Assembly: GCF_904849725.1 (NCBI RefSeq)
Contig: NC_058521.1
Location: 561,058,176-561,122,175, forward strand
Direction of reading: 5' to 3'
DNA length: 64,000 nucleotides
From: Hordeum vulgare subsp. vulgare
Lineage: Eukaryota; Streptophyta; Magnoliopsida; Poales; Poaceae
Shown here: piece by piece, positions 11,881 to 21,586 of the stretch
How the letters are laid out: every line of letters starts with the position of its first letter
How positions within the stretch are numbered: position 1 is the stretch's first letter
The notes under the pieces: generated by a model
Told to the model about the DNA's origin: nothing
Seen by the model: the letters and a program-made list of their open reading frames with translations, nothing else
Databases searched by the model: none
Translations under genes and position numbers: made by a program

Positions 11881-14424
11881 AGCATCCCCAAGCTTAACTC
11901 CTGCTCTTCCTCGAGTAGGGAAGTGATAAAGAATGAATTTTTGATGTGGAATGCTACCTAGCATAGTTGTCCTTTGCAACTTCTTTCACGTGGCATGAAT
12001 GTTCAGATCCGCAAGATTCAAAACAATATTTTCTATTGACATGAAAACAGTAATACTTCCAGGAAACTAGCAAGGTAATCATGAACTTTCAAAATAACAA
12101 GGCCAAAGAAAGTTATCCCTGCAAAATCATATAGTCTAGTTATGCTCCATCATCCTCACACAACTAATGTAAATCATGCACAACCCCGGAATTGGCCAAG
12201 TAATTGTTTTCGCACTCTTACTTTCTCAAACTTTTTATAACTATCATGAAATACATGAGCGTGAGCCATGGATATAGCACTATAAGTGGAATAGACTGTG
12301 GTGGTGGTTGTGAAATAAAAAGGAGGAGATGGTCACACTGACTCGGCATATCAATAGGCTATGAAGATGCCCATTAATAGATATCAATGTGAATGAGTAG
12401 GGATTGCCATACAAGAGATGCACTAGAGCTATAAGTATGTGAAAGCTCAAGAAGAAAACTAGTGGGTGTGCATCCAACTTGCTTGCTCACGAAGACCTAG
12501 GGCAATTTTGAGGAAGCCCATCATTGGAATATACAAGCCAAGTTATAAACGAAGATTCCCACTAGCATATGGTAGTGACAAAGCAAGAAGCTCTCAATCA
12601 TGAAGAACATGGTGCTAACATGAAGCACAAGTGTGGAAAAAGATAGTAGCATTGTCCCTTCTCTCTTTTCTCTCATTTCTTTTTTTTTATTTGGGCTCTT
12701 AGGCCTCTCTTTCTTCTTTTCTCTCTTTTTTTGTTTTTGGGCTCTTTGGCCTCTTTTTTTTTTATTTCCTCACATGGGACAATGCTCTAATAATGATGAT
12801 CATCACACTTTTATTTACTCACAGCTCAAAGATCACAATGATGATGACTCCATAGGAAATGCCTCCGGCAATGTACCGGGATGTGCAACGATCTAGTATG
12901 ATTATGCAATGGAAATATGAGAGTGACGGCACAAGTCATGAGACGGAACGGTGGGAGTTGCATGGCAATATATCTCGGAATGGCTATGAAGATGCCATAG
13001 TAGGTAGGTATGGTGGTTGTTTTGAGGAAGGAATTTGGTGGGTTTGTGCACCGGCGAGTATTGCGCGGCACTAGAGAGGCTAGCAATGGTGGAAGGTGAA
13101 AGTGCATCTATACCATGGGCTCACATTAGTCATGAAGAACTCACATACTTATTGCGAAAGTTTTTGTTAGTAATCGAACAAAGTGCTAAACGAATACTCC
13201 GAGGGGAAGGGTTGGTAGGTGTAAACCATCGCGCGATCCCGACCTCAACACAAAGGATGACAATCGATATATCAATCATGCTCCAAGTTACTAACATAGC
13301 GGTTCACCATACGTGCATGCTACGGGAATCACTAACACCAACACAAGTATTTCTAGATTCACAACACCCTACTAACATAACTCTCAATATTACTGAATCC
13401 ACGTCTCAAAACTAATTGAGAGGAATCAAAACTTCTCTTTCTATTCAATGCACATGAAGATGGAGGTTTTTGCATCCTCTTTGGGTACTTAGCACATTTG
13501 GGACTACTTTGATAGCATAAGCCAACTACCAAATCACGCACTGTCGTGCTCTAAAGATATAAGTGAAGGACAAGAGCAAAAGTATCTAGCTCAAAAGATA
13601 TAAGTGAAGAACTATGAGTATTCTAGCAAAATCACGGTGACTGCATGTCTCTCTCTAAAAAAGGTGTGCAGCAAGGATGATTGTGTCACAACAAAAAGAA
13701 AAGACTCCTAAGATACAAGACGCTCCAAGCAAAACACATATCATGTGGTGAATAAAAATATAGCTCCAAGTAATGTTACCGATGGATTGAAGACGAAAGA
13801 GGGGATGCCTTCCCGGGGGCATCCCCAAGCTTAGGGTTTTTGGTGTCCTTGAATTTGGCTCGGGATGCCTTGGGCATCCCCAAGCTTGAGCTCTTTCCAC
13901 TCCTTATCTCTTTGTCCATGAGAACGTTACCCACAACTTGAAAACTTCACGACACAAAACTTAAACAGAAACTTGTGATAACATTACTACAAGAAAACAA
14001 ACTAGCACTTCTTTTGGTACTGTAGCAAACTTGAATTTCATCTATATTGATGATGGGCTACTGTATTCTCACTTTTCCATGGCTACTACCCCCCGATACT
14101 AACCATAGTTTCATCAAAACAAGCAACCAACTCAACAAAAACAAAATCTGTCAAAAACAGACCAATCTATAGAAATCTGTATACTTCATATACTTCTGGT
14201 ACCTCAAAAAATCTGAAAAATTACAATAGTCTGGGGAAAAAGTATATCAATGAGACGCAAAAAGAATCAACTCAAACGCTCTTTCTGAATAGAAATGAAA
14301 AATCATCTCGTGAGCGAAAAGTTTCTGTCTTTTTCCAGCAGGATCAAAAAACCATTACCAAGACTAGTCATAAAGGTTTCCTTGGCTCAAACACAAAAAG
14401 AAACACAAAAAACACAATCACAAC
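11881..14424 (-). other. Element 1 internal non-coding region with polypurine tract
   Basis: Sequence between the nested element 2 and the 3' LTR of element 1. I find no recognisable coding region; open frames here are under 130 codons and match nothing I know. The stretch next to the LTR (11881-11895) reads AAGCTTGGGGATGCT in element sense and is the likely polypurine primer for plus-strand synthesis. Very similar motifs recur at about 13817-13835 and 13868-13888. A strongly pyrimidine-rich stretch at 12655-12770 (purine-rich in element sense) holds two imperfect copies of a GGGCTCTT-GGCCTCT unit. Where pol would be expected there is nothing. Confidence 0.8.
14420..14424. repeat. Target site duplication of element 2 (ACAAC, left copy)
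   Basis: ACAAC just outside the left LTR, repeated at 28064-28068 just outside the right LTR. Shows that element 2 inserted as a unit into element 1. Confidence 0.93.
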
Positions 14425-14958
14425 TGTCGTGGGTATAAGTCTGACAGTAGAAGTGTAGGGTACAAAAGGATGGGCAGAGCCTTAGCTACGTCGAGGATGT
14501 ATGAGTTCAGGCCCTTCTACGGTGGAGGTAAAAGCCCTACGTCTCAGTGCTCTTGGGAGCTTAGTGTCGAGTGGAATATAGGATTACAGTAAAAGCCAAC
14601 CCCCCGCACCAGTGGGGAAGGGCGGCTTATATAGAGTGCGCTGCCCTTCATAATGGCCCGGTGGACAAGGGTGGAATAGTGGCGAATAAATGCCTACGTT
14701 ACAGGTAACGTAAGCCTTAAATTTTAATAATGGTGTATGAAAACGTATGACCGTTGTCCTCCTCGGAGGTTACGATGTATAGAGTGCAATCCAGTCGGTA
14801 CGTTCAATATGCTCCGAGTGCTCGGCACCAACTGGATCATGGGGGAGTCCTTAGTTCAGTCGGAACTGTCCAAGGGCCTCGTCCTCTGTGAAGGGTAGTC
14901 CTTGGGTAGGACCTATAGGGCAGGCCTATGACCCTATCCTGGGACTATAACCCCATCA
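14425..14958 (-). repeat. Element 2 3' LTR (left)
   Basis: 534 bp; in element sense begins TGATGGGGTTATAG and ends CCCACGACA. Contains a TATA box on the minus strand at about 14628-14634 (TATATAAGCC in element sense), the core promoter. Matches 27530-28063 and 55444-55977. Confidence 0.95.
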
Positions 14959-14980
14959 TTAGTCCCCGAATGGATCGGGG
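14959..14980 (-). promoter_or_regulatory. Polypurine tract of element 2
   Basis: In element sense the sequence next to the 3' LTR reads ATTCGGGGACTAA. By position this is the plus-strand primer. Nearly the same string (CTCGGGGACTTAG) is present in every 70-bp and 171-bp tandem repeat unit further upstream. Confidence 0.6.
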
Positions 14981-15474
14981 TTGGAACGATGAAGTGATGT
15001 CTAGAGTATGGATCCGACTGGTATGGAGGTGACTTTGGCGTTGTTTGCCTCGATCCAGTTTGTCCTTTCAACCAGTGATCCGAGTGAAGGTATCGGTGAA
15101 ACGAACCGTCAGAGACCGAGTGCTTCCGCGGAATCTTTCGACATGACTGGTCAAACTAACAGCGCCGGATTTTCCGGGATCCTCAAATTTCGGTTGTCGC
15201 GCACTTAGCGGGGACGACGACATTGCCATCGAGTAGGTTTCGTCGCCTCGATTACCGTGCCTTTATCTTCTCCACTAACATCGCAGCAGCCGGTTGGGGA
15301 GATAAGATTTCGGGTCCACCTGTTAGTGACCCAGTCGGAAGCTTATTTAAGCCTCTCCGGCGGGATTCTTTGTTGCGCTGCTCATCTTCCTCGCATTAAT
15401 CCCGCTCCTCCCGCAGCTCTCTGCACGCCCCAAGCTTCCTCCTTCCCCTCCTCCTCGGATCTGTCGCCTCCGCC
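14981..15474 (+). promoter_or_regulatory. Apparent promoter and leader of the antisense accessory gene
   Basis: About 0.5 kb between the polypurine tract and the ATG at 15475. A TATA-like box (TTATTTAAG, 15343-15351) is followed about 30 bp on by a pyrimidine-rich leader (CTCCTCCC, CTTCCTCCTTCC) and the ATG in good context (GCCATGACG). This looks like an ordinary plant promoter on the strand opposite to the genomic transcript. CCGAGTG motifs lie at 15080 and 15116. The transcription start is inferred. Confidence 0.5.
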
Positions 15475-16456
15475 ATGACGAAGGGGCAGACCAGCAAACT
15501 TGAGTCGGAGAAGAAGAAGAAGAAGAAGGGGGCGGCTCCTACCCAGCGGCGGCAGCGGGCGTTGCCGGGGGGTTGGATCCAGGGGGATTTCCTCCCCTCC
15601 TCGGTGACGGAGGACGACTTGCTGGAGTTGGTGGAGCATGGCATGATCGTCAACAGGTCCTGGCGGCTGCCAGAAGGCGAGACGGAGCCGGCGCCGAAGG
15701 AGGGGGCGCGCGTTCTGCTGCTCAGCCATGTGTTCAGGGGCTTCTCCTTGCCTCCCCACCCCTTCTTCCGAGGTAGCATGACCTACTTCGGGGCGCAGCT
15801 CCATCATTTTCCTCCAAACGCAATAGCCATCTCGATGCATTCGTCACCCTTTGCGAGTGCTTTATTGGATGTCCCCCTCACTAGGGGCTCTTTAAGTACG
15901 TCTCCGCTAGATCCCAAACCGTCAAAGAGCTTAGCCAGTCGGACGATAAGACCCATCTCCTCCAGCTCTGCGGGGGTTTAGGTTTCCAGAAGAAAACAAA
16001 GAGTAGCTACCCCCCCCCCCTCCAGTTGTCCGAGTCAGTTAGGAACTGGCAATCGACCTGGTTCTATTGCGAGGACATTGCTTGTCCGAATGCCTCAAGC
16101 GGGTTGCCACCTTTTAGCCTAGACCGTCCGGGCCCTCCCAGGAAGCTTGCGCTCTCTAAGGGGAAAAGGATCCAGATCCAGCCTTTGGTCGACGCGCTAA
16201 TAGCCGTCGTTCGCAAGGGAGTCACCGGCACGGACCTGCTGGAGACTTTTCTGGGTCGGCTGATCCAGCCGCTGCAGGCCCGACACCACGCCATGTGGCA
16301 CTACGCGGGGCCTTCAGACTCCACTCGGTCTCATCCAGAGTGTGTGACCGGGGGACTGTGAGGGCGTGGGACCGCGGCATCACAGGCGCGTGTGATAACC
16401 CCGAAGGAGCCCGGCGGGTGAAGCCCTTCCGCGTCGACAATCCTCCTCCGAATGAG

Positions 16457-16547
16457 GTAAGCGCATCTTGTCGAGTGCTTTTAATCTTCTTAGATTTATT
16501 ACTTTTCTTGTCCTGCTGACTGACGTTGCCGACTGTGTTTTGTGCAG
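16457..16547 (+). other. Intron 1 of antisense gene
   Basis: Donor GAG|GTAAGC and acceptor TTTTGTGCAG|GAG join two open frames in phase 0, reading ...NPPPNE then EWTNWYS. The acceptor is preceded by a T-rich tract. Confidence 0.7.
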
Positions 16548-17176
16548 GAGTGGACTAACTGGTATTCTGCTATCTCGAACGGGAATCCAGCCGAGGAAGA
16601 GGAGGGCAGCCAGGAGGGCAGCGCGAATAGCGCCGAGTACGTCTCTAACAGTGGGGAGACGGAGGAGGAGTCAGAAGAGGAGGAGGAGGAGGAGGAAGGG
16701 GAGCAGAGCTCGCCACCTCCACCACCAGAGCACCGAACTAAGCGTCGTCACGATCCTGCTGCTCCGCCGGCTCCTCCAGCGGCCCCGAGTGCTCCGCCAG
16801 CCCCTCCCGTGGCTCCGAGTGCTCAGAGTGTGAAGAGGACCAGGGACGCGGCCAAAGGGGGTTGGCGCCAGCTTTGGCGCCTGTCCTTGAGGTTGTCCCA
16901 TCTACTGCTGCTCCCACCATGAACGTGCCGCCGACTAAGACAGTGCCCCTCACGGCGGGACCGACATGAGCTGAGCTCGGGATGCCCAGGGAGTCTTCTG
17001 TCGCGCCGGGTCCGTCAACCGTTCAATATGACGCCCGACATCTCCCGGAAGGCCAGGTAGGGGCCGCCAAGGACGCCATGGTGCAGGTGGAGCTGATGGT
17101 GGATGATGCCAAGGGAGCGTACGACTCCATCGCGTCTTTGTACAAGAAAAGCTTGGAGCTCCGGGACGATATCCGA

Positions 17177-17675
17177 GTAAGTGCGCTAGTAAGTGTTTAC
17201 TTTCCTCTTGTCACCCACTGGGGGTTTCAGTGATATACTCGGATACAGTAGGATGATTTCGTAGTGGGTTCACTCTGAGTGAACCCAGTGGGTGTAGTCC
17301 CCGAGACTTCTGTCGAGTGCTTGCACCAGCAGTTGTCTTTATATGTATTTTCCATGACCTGAACAGATCAGAGCTGGTCTGCCCGAATGGTACCAGTGGG
17401 GGCACTCCGAGTGCACCCACTGGGTGTAGTCCCCGAGAGTAGTGTTACTCAGGTCGGGTAATAGTAGTCTCATAGATTTTTCTGTTTGTCATGTAGCTCA
17501 ATAGGGCCGACCTATTCGAGCTTCATGCCAGTGGGGTCACTCTTAGTGAACCCACTGGGTGTAGTCCCCGAGACCGCTGTGGATTGCTTGCATCGGCAGG
17601 GGTCTGAAGAACTTTGAGCTTTGATTGTTTTCCTTGTAGAATGTGTCTGATCTTCCCTTTGTGCTTATTTGGCAG
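17177..17675 (+). other. Intron 2 of antisense gene, with three hairpin repeats
   Basis: Donor CGA|GTAAGTGC and acceptor TTATTTGGCAG|AAG keep the frame (phase 0). The intron holds three copies of a roughly 133-bp unit starting near 17263, 17396 and 17531. Each starts with an inverted repeat (arms GGGTTCACTC/GAGTGAACCC in the first) followed by TGGGTGTAGTCCCCGAGA. Confidence 0.65.
17263..17575. repeat. Three-copy ~133-bp repeat with internal palindromes
   Basis: Hairpins at 17263-17287, 17396-17420 and 17531-17555. The second and third have one mismatch each in the stems. Each is followed by TGTAGTCCCCGAG, which resembles the element's polypurine tract on the other strand. Confidence 0.8.
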
Positions 17676-17970
17676 AAGACTTGCGAAATGGGGTGTGCGT
17701 ACAATGCTCTGAAGGCTGAGAAGATTCAGCTTGCTGCGGACTTGGAGGCGGCTGTGAATGACCTGGCTGGTGTGAAGGGGGCTCTTGCTGACCGAGAGAA
17801 GTCTTTGGATGAGTCTCGGGAGACAAACAAGGCATTGCCAGCCGAAGTTGAAAAATTGAAGAGTCAAAGATCCGAATGAATGGGCCAGCTGAAGTTGATG
17901 AACACTCGGTGCATGGCGCAGGAGAAGTACGTCAGCGACTGGGCAAGGAAGATGGTTGCACTGCTTGGTG

Positions 17971-18044
17971 GTAAGTTTTTGCCGAGCGCTTCTTGACTTT
18001 GGAGTCCACTCTGCGCTTACTTTCTGCTTGTCTTTTCTTTGCAG
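17971..18044 (+). other. Intron 3 of antisense gene (first copy)
   Basis: 74-bp intron with donor GGTG|GTAAGTT and acceptor CTTTGCAG|ACTTC; splicing in phase 1 reads ...LLGDFYRDVE. The same intron is repeated at 19306-19379 in the duplicated segment. Confidence 0.75.
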
Positions 18045-18481
18045 ACTTCTATCGGGACGTTGAGGCTGAAGCAGCCGATATTGAATGGTCGGTTGTTCCG
18101 AATGTTCCACTCGGTGATGAAGCCAACCGGGACTTGCTTCAAGCGCATATTCGCTTTAGCGGGGTGGGACCTTTCATTGGCCACCTGAGAGAAGTCATCG
18201 GCCGGATCGACAAGGAGCTGTGGCTTGAAGACGATTCTCGGCAAGAAATAGATGGGTTGATGACTCGGCTGGAGGACGTCCCGAGCAGAGTGCAGGCATG
18301 GAAGAAGTCTGCCGCTCGTTGTGGTGCGTACGTGGTGCTATCTCTGGTCCGAGTGCACTGCAAGGAAGCTCGCGAAGAAAAGTTGAAGACGTTGCAGGTT
18401 GCCAACACCAAGAAGCTTCGATTTGAAGATTTCATGCAGACCTTCCTGGACACAGCTACTCGCATTGCAGACGGAATCGAC

Positions 18482-19259
18482 CTTCTTGATGGGCTTGGCT
18501 TCGATCCATTTGGTAAACTTGTCGACTGCTACCAGCAGATGAGTGAATCATCCTTGGCTTGTTATGAATGGTCCGACTGTATCTAATCCCCACACGGCGA
18601 ATGGCCAAACAAGAGGAATTGTCTTCAGCACAGACGTTGGCTTGTGGGACTTGTTCGAATAGAACTGACAGCCTTCGCATTGGTCGACCATATCTTTTGC
18701 CATTTCATTTGCCTGTAACCCGAAGAAACCAGCTCTGAATGCTTTGGCGACGATTGCCCTTGAGGAGGCATGATGACTGCAGGTTCCCGAGTGAATTTCT
18801 TCCAAGATTAACTATCCCTCCTCAGGGGAGATACACCGCTGAAGGACGCCCGAAACACTTTCCCTGTACAACTGGCCATCAATGACGGTGAAGGACTTCG
18901 ACCTACGGACGATCTTCCTAGCTTGGACTTCGGCTTTTGGTAACTCTTGCCTCATGATGTACCCAACGAACGGCACAGTCCACTCGGGGATGACAGCAAG
19001 AATCTCCATGATCAAATCAACCACAGCGGGGACCTCGACTTCAGTCGGATCTGTCGATCTCTTTGGTTGTACTAGCTCCTCTGTAAAGGGATCTTCCTTC
19101 ACCGAGGGGAGATGTAGGTGCTCGAGGCAGACATCAATCGGGACTGGTCTCCGAGTGAATCCAAGTTTTTCCAATTCATCTGTTGCTTGGTTTTTCAGTC
19201 AGGGAACATGGTGAAGTTCCAGACCTTCAAACTTCTTCTCGAGCTTCCTTACTGCGTTG
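18482..19259 (-). pseudogene. Ectopic pol fragment (RNase H end to integrase start) inside the antisense gene
   Basis: 778 bp that match 22319-23096 of the same element at high identity and with the same length. Minus-strand translation gives the RNase H/integrase linker (LHLPSVKEDPFTEEL, AVIPEWTVPFVGYIMRQ) and the integrase zinc-finger region. It sits between two copies of the final part of the antisense gene (17924-18484 and 19259-19819). Junctions have short shared sequence (CTT on the left, GTTG/AGTA on the right). This fits two template switches during reverse transcription. Confidence 0.9.
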
Positions 19260-19305
19260 AAGTACGTCAGCGACTGGGCAAGGAAGATGGTTGCACTGCT
19301 TGGTG

Positions 19306-19379
19306 GTAAGTTTTTGCCGAGCGCTTCTTGACTTTGGAGTCCACTCTGCGCTTACTTTCTGCTTGTCTTTTCTTTGCAG
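19306..19379 (+). other. Intron 3 of antisense gene (duplicated copy)
   Basis: Same 74-bp GT-AG intron as 17971-18044, in the second copy of the terminal segment. It shows that the duplication was made from unspliced sequence, as expected from the genomic (antisense) RNA. Confidence 0.75.
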
Positions 19380-19858
19380 ACTTCTATCGGGACGTTGAGG
19401 CTGAAGCAGCCGATATTGAACGGTCGGTTGTTCCGAACGTTCCACTCGGTGATGAAGCCAACCGGGACTTGCTTCGAGCGCATATTCGCCTTAGCAGGGT
19501 GGGACCTTTCATTGGCCACCTGAGAGAAGTCATCGGCCGGATCGACAAGGAGCTGTGGCGTGAAGACGATTCTCGGCAAGAAATAGATGGGTTGATGACT
19601 CGGCTGGAGGACGTCCCGAGCAGAGTGCAGGCATGGAAGAAGTCTGCCGCTCGTTGTGGTGCGGACGTGGCGATATCTCTGGTCCGAGTGCACTGCAAGG
19701 AAGCTCGCGAAGAAAAGTTGAAGACGTTGCAGGTTGCCAACACCAAGAAGCTTCGATTTGAAGATTTCATGCAGACCTTCCTGGACACAGCTACTCGCAT
19801 TGCAGACGGAATCGACCTTGACACCTTTGTGGAGCCTGCCAATCCCGGTGACGCTTGA

Positions 19859-20111
19859 AAAAAACTTGATGGTGAACGCACATTTACCTCGGTATGCCGA
19901 GTGGTATCTGTATCAAACTTTGGCCACTGCTGTTGGCCGTCACATTCGTGGTTCGGTGTGGATAAGCTTGATTCACACCGAGCCGACTGATCGTAGATCC
20001 AACTTTGAATTCGAATCGAATATTTTGCTCTTCTTTCGCCAAGTTTTTTTTGACACGATTTTGGCTCGTGGTTTTTGTTTGGCGTTTCTTGGTGAAGCCA
20101 ATGGCAAACAT
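19859..20111 (+). other. Conserved block after the antisense gene
   Basis: About 250 bp between the stop of the antisense gene and the tandem repeats, also present in element 3 at 63420-63672 in the mirrored position. A frame of about 85 codons starting near 19872 (MVNAHLPRYAEWYLYQ) is open in both copies. It may be the 3' untranslated part of the antisense transcript or a short downstream frame; I do not recognise the peptide. Confidence 0.5.
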
Positions 20112-20624
20112 GAGGAAGCTTTTTACTTCGGCGACTCTGAGTCGCAGCTAAGTCCCCGAGTGTGACTTTTCGTGCACACTCGAAGTGAGTTGTTACTCAT
20201 GTAGTTGTCAGTTGTCTTCACATCCACATGAGCCTCAATGAGGTTCTGCTAAGCCTTTGAGTGTATCTCGAGTACACACTCGGAGGAAGCTTTTTACTTA
20301 GGCAACTCTGAGTCGCAGCTAAGTCCTCGAGTGTGACTTTTCGTGCGCACTCGGAATGAGTTGTTACTCATGTAGTTGTCAGTTGTCCTCACATCCACAT
20401 GAGCCTCAACGAGGGTCTGCTAAGCCTTCGAGTGTATCTCGAGTACACACTCGGAGGAAGCTTTTTACTTAGGCGACTCTGAGTCGCAGCTAAGTCCCCG
20501 AGTGTGAATTTTCGTGCGCACTCGGAGTGAGTTGTTACTCATGTACTTGTCAGTTGTCTTCAGATCCACATGAGCCTCAAAGAGGGTCTGCTAACCCTTC
20601 GAGTGTATCTCGAGTACACACTCG
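20112..20624. repeat. 171-bp tandem repeat, three units (element 2)
   Basis: Units start at 20112, 20283 and 20454 (GAGGAAGCTTTTTACTT), exactly 171 bp apart. Each contains CTAAGTCCCCGAGTGTGAC, CACTCGGA-type ends and the palindromic TATCTCGAGTACACACTCGG area. Mirrored in element 3 at about 62896-63410. Confidence 0.93.
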
Positions 20625-21482
20625 GAGGAAGCTTTTTACTTAGGCGACTCTGGATCGCAGCTAAGTCTCCCAGCATGTCTTTTAGCGCGTGCTCGGAGCG
20701 AGTTTGTAATTAGGCGACTCTGGGTCGCAGCTAAGTCCCTGAGTGCGACTTTTAGTGTGCACTCAGAGCGAGTTTGTACTTAGGCGACTCTGGGTCACAG
20801 CTAAGTCCCCGAGTGCGACTTTTAGTGTGCACTCGGAGCGAGTTTTTTACTTAGGCGATTCTGGGTCGCAGCTAACTCTCTAAGTGCGACTTTTAGCACG
20901 CACTCGGAGCGAGTTTGTACTTCGGCGATTCTGGGTCGCAGCTAAGTCCCCGAGTGCGACTTTTAGTGCACACTCGGAGCGAGTTTTTTTAGTTAGGTGA
21001 TTCTGGGTCGCAGCTAAGTCTCCGAGTGCGACTTTTAGTGCGCACTCGGAGTGAGTTTGTACTTAGGCGATTCTGGGTCGCAGCTAAGTCCCTGAGTGCG
21101 ACTTTTAGTGCACACTCGGAGCGAGTTTTTTTACTTAGGCGATTCTGGGTCGCAGCTAAGTCCCCGAGTGCGACTTTAGTGCGCACTCGGAGCGAGTTTG
21201 TACTTAGGCGATTCTGGGTCGCATCTAAGTCCCCGAGTGCGACTTTTAGTGCGCACTCGGAGCGAGTTTTTACTTAGGCGATTCTGGGTCGCAGCTAAGT
21301 CCCCGAGTGCGACTTTTAGTGCGCACTCGGAGCAAGTTTGTACTTAGGCGATTCTGGGTCGCGGCTAACTCCCCGAGTGCGACTTTTAGTGCGCACTCGG
21401 AGCGAGTTTTTTACTTAGGTGATTCTGGGTCGCAGCTAAGTCCCCGAGTGCGACTTTTAGTGCGCACTCAGAGCGAATTATT
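20625..21482. repeat. 70-bp tandem repeat, about 12 units (element 2)
   Basis: Period 70 bp (for example GAGCGAGTTT at 20696, 20766 and 20836). Each unit holds GATTCTGGGTCGCAGC, TAAGTCCCCGAGTGCGAC and GCGCACTCGGAGCGAG, so a CCGAGTG/CACTCGG inverted pair forms a potential stem of 9 bp. Tandem repeats in this position are known for Tat elements and have seeded satellites in other plants. Open frames across it (repeating FVLRRFWVAAKSP) are not genes. Confidence 0.93.
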
Positions 21483-21586
21483 TAGACCATAGTCTGCAAA
21501 CGCGGAAGAATTTTGAATCGGCAAGAAATCAATCTGCTTTGTATTACTTCAATGATACTTGCTCTCTACATTGCCCCCGTCGGCGG

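Larger units (their letters stand above)
15475..19858 (+). pseudogene. Antisense accessory gene of element 2: 'gypsy-type transposon' N-terminal domain plus coiled-coil C-terminal half, decayed
   Basis: Multi-exon gene running against gag-pol. The N-terminal part (about 15475-16361) has the pattern of Pfam PF04195, the 'putative gypsy type transposon' domain: an acidic EDDLLELVEHG helix, WRLPEGE, FLSH-like and RGFSLPP segments, then GLGFQKK and, across a frameshift, RGITGACDNPEGARR. Exon 2 (from 16548) is highly acidic, then proline-rich. Exon 3 (16982-17176) and exon 4 (17676-17970) are alpha-helical coiled coil (AEKIQLAADLEAAVNDL). The last exon (18045 on, repeated at 19380-19858) ends FVEPANPGDA. 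Introns with clean GT-AG borders lie at 16457-16547, 17177-17675 and 17971-18044. Breaks: frameshift near 15834, TAG near 15892, frameshift near 16340, TGA at 17877, and a 778-bp pol fragment at 18482-19259 followed by a repeated final exon. The function in the family is unknown; a DNA-binding or anti-silencing role is speculation. Confidence 0.75.

Noticed and set aside
12280..13541. Several 60-126-codon frames in the internal region of element 1
   Set aside because: Short, on both strands, without motifs; they fit chance in AT-rich non-coding sequence.
15382..15840. 152-codon minus-strand frame over the first exon of the antisense gene
   Set aside because: Shadow of the plus-strand exon, which has recognisable PF04195-like motifs.
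20112..21482. CRISPR-like regular repeats
   Set aside because: Units are directly adjacent without unique spacers, are 70 or 171 bp long, and lie in a plant retrotransposon.
20989..21492. Open frames in the 70-bp repeats (repeating FVLRRFWVAAKSP)
   Set aside because: Composition of a tandem repeat; both strands are open and there is no sign of coding constraint. The same applies at 62171-63001.
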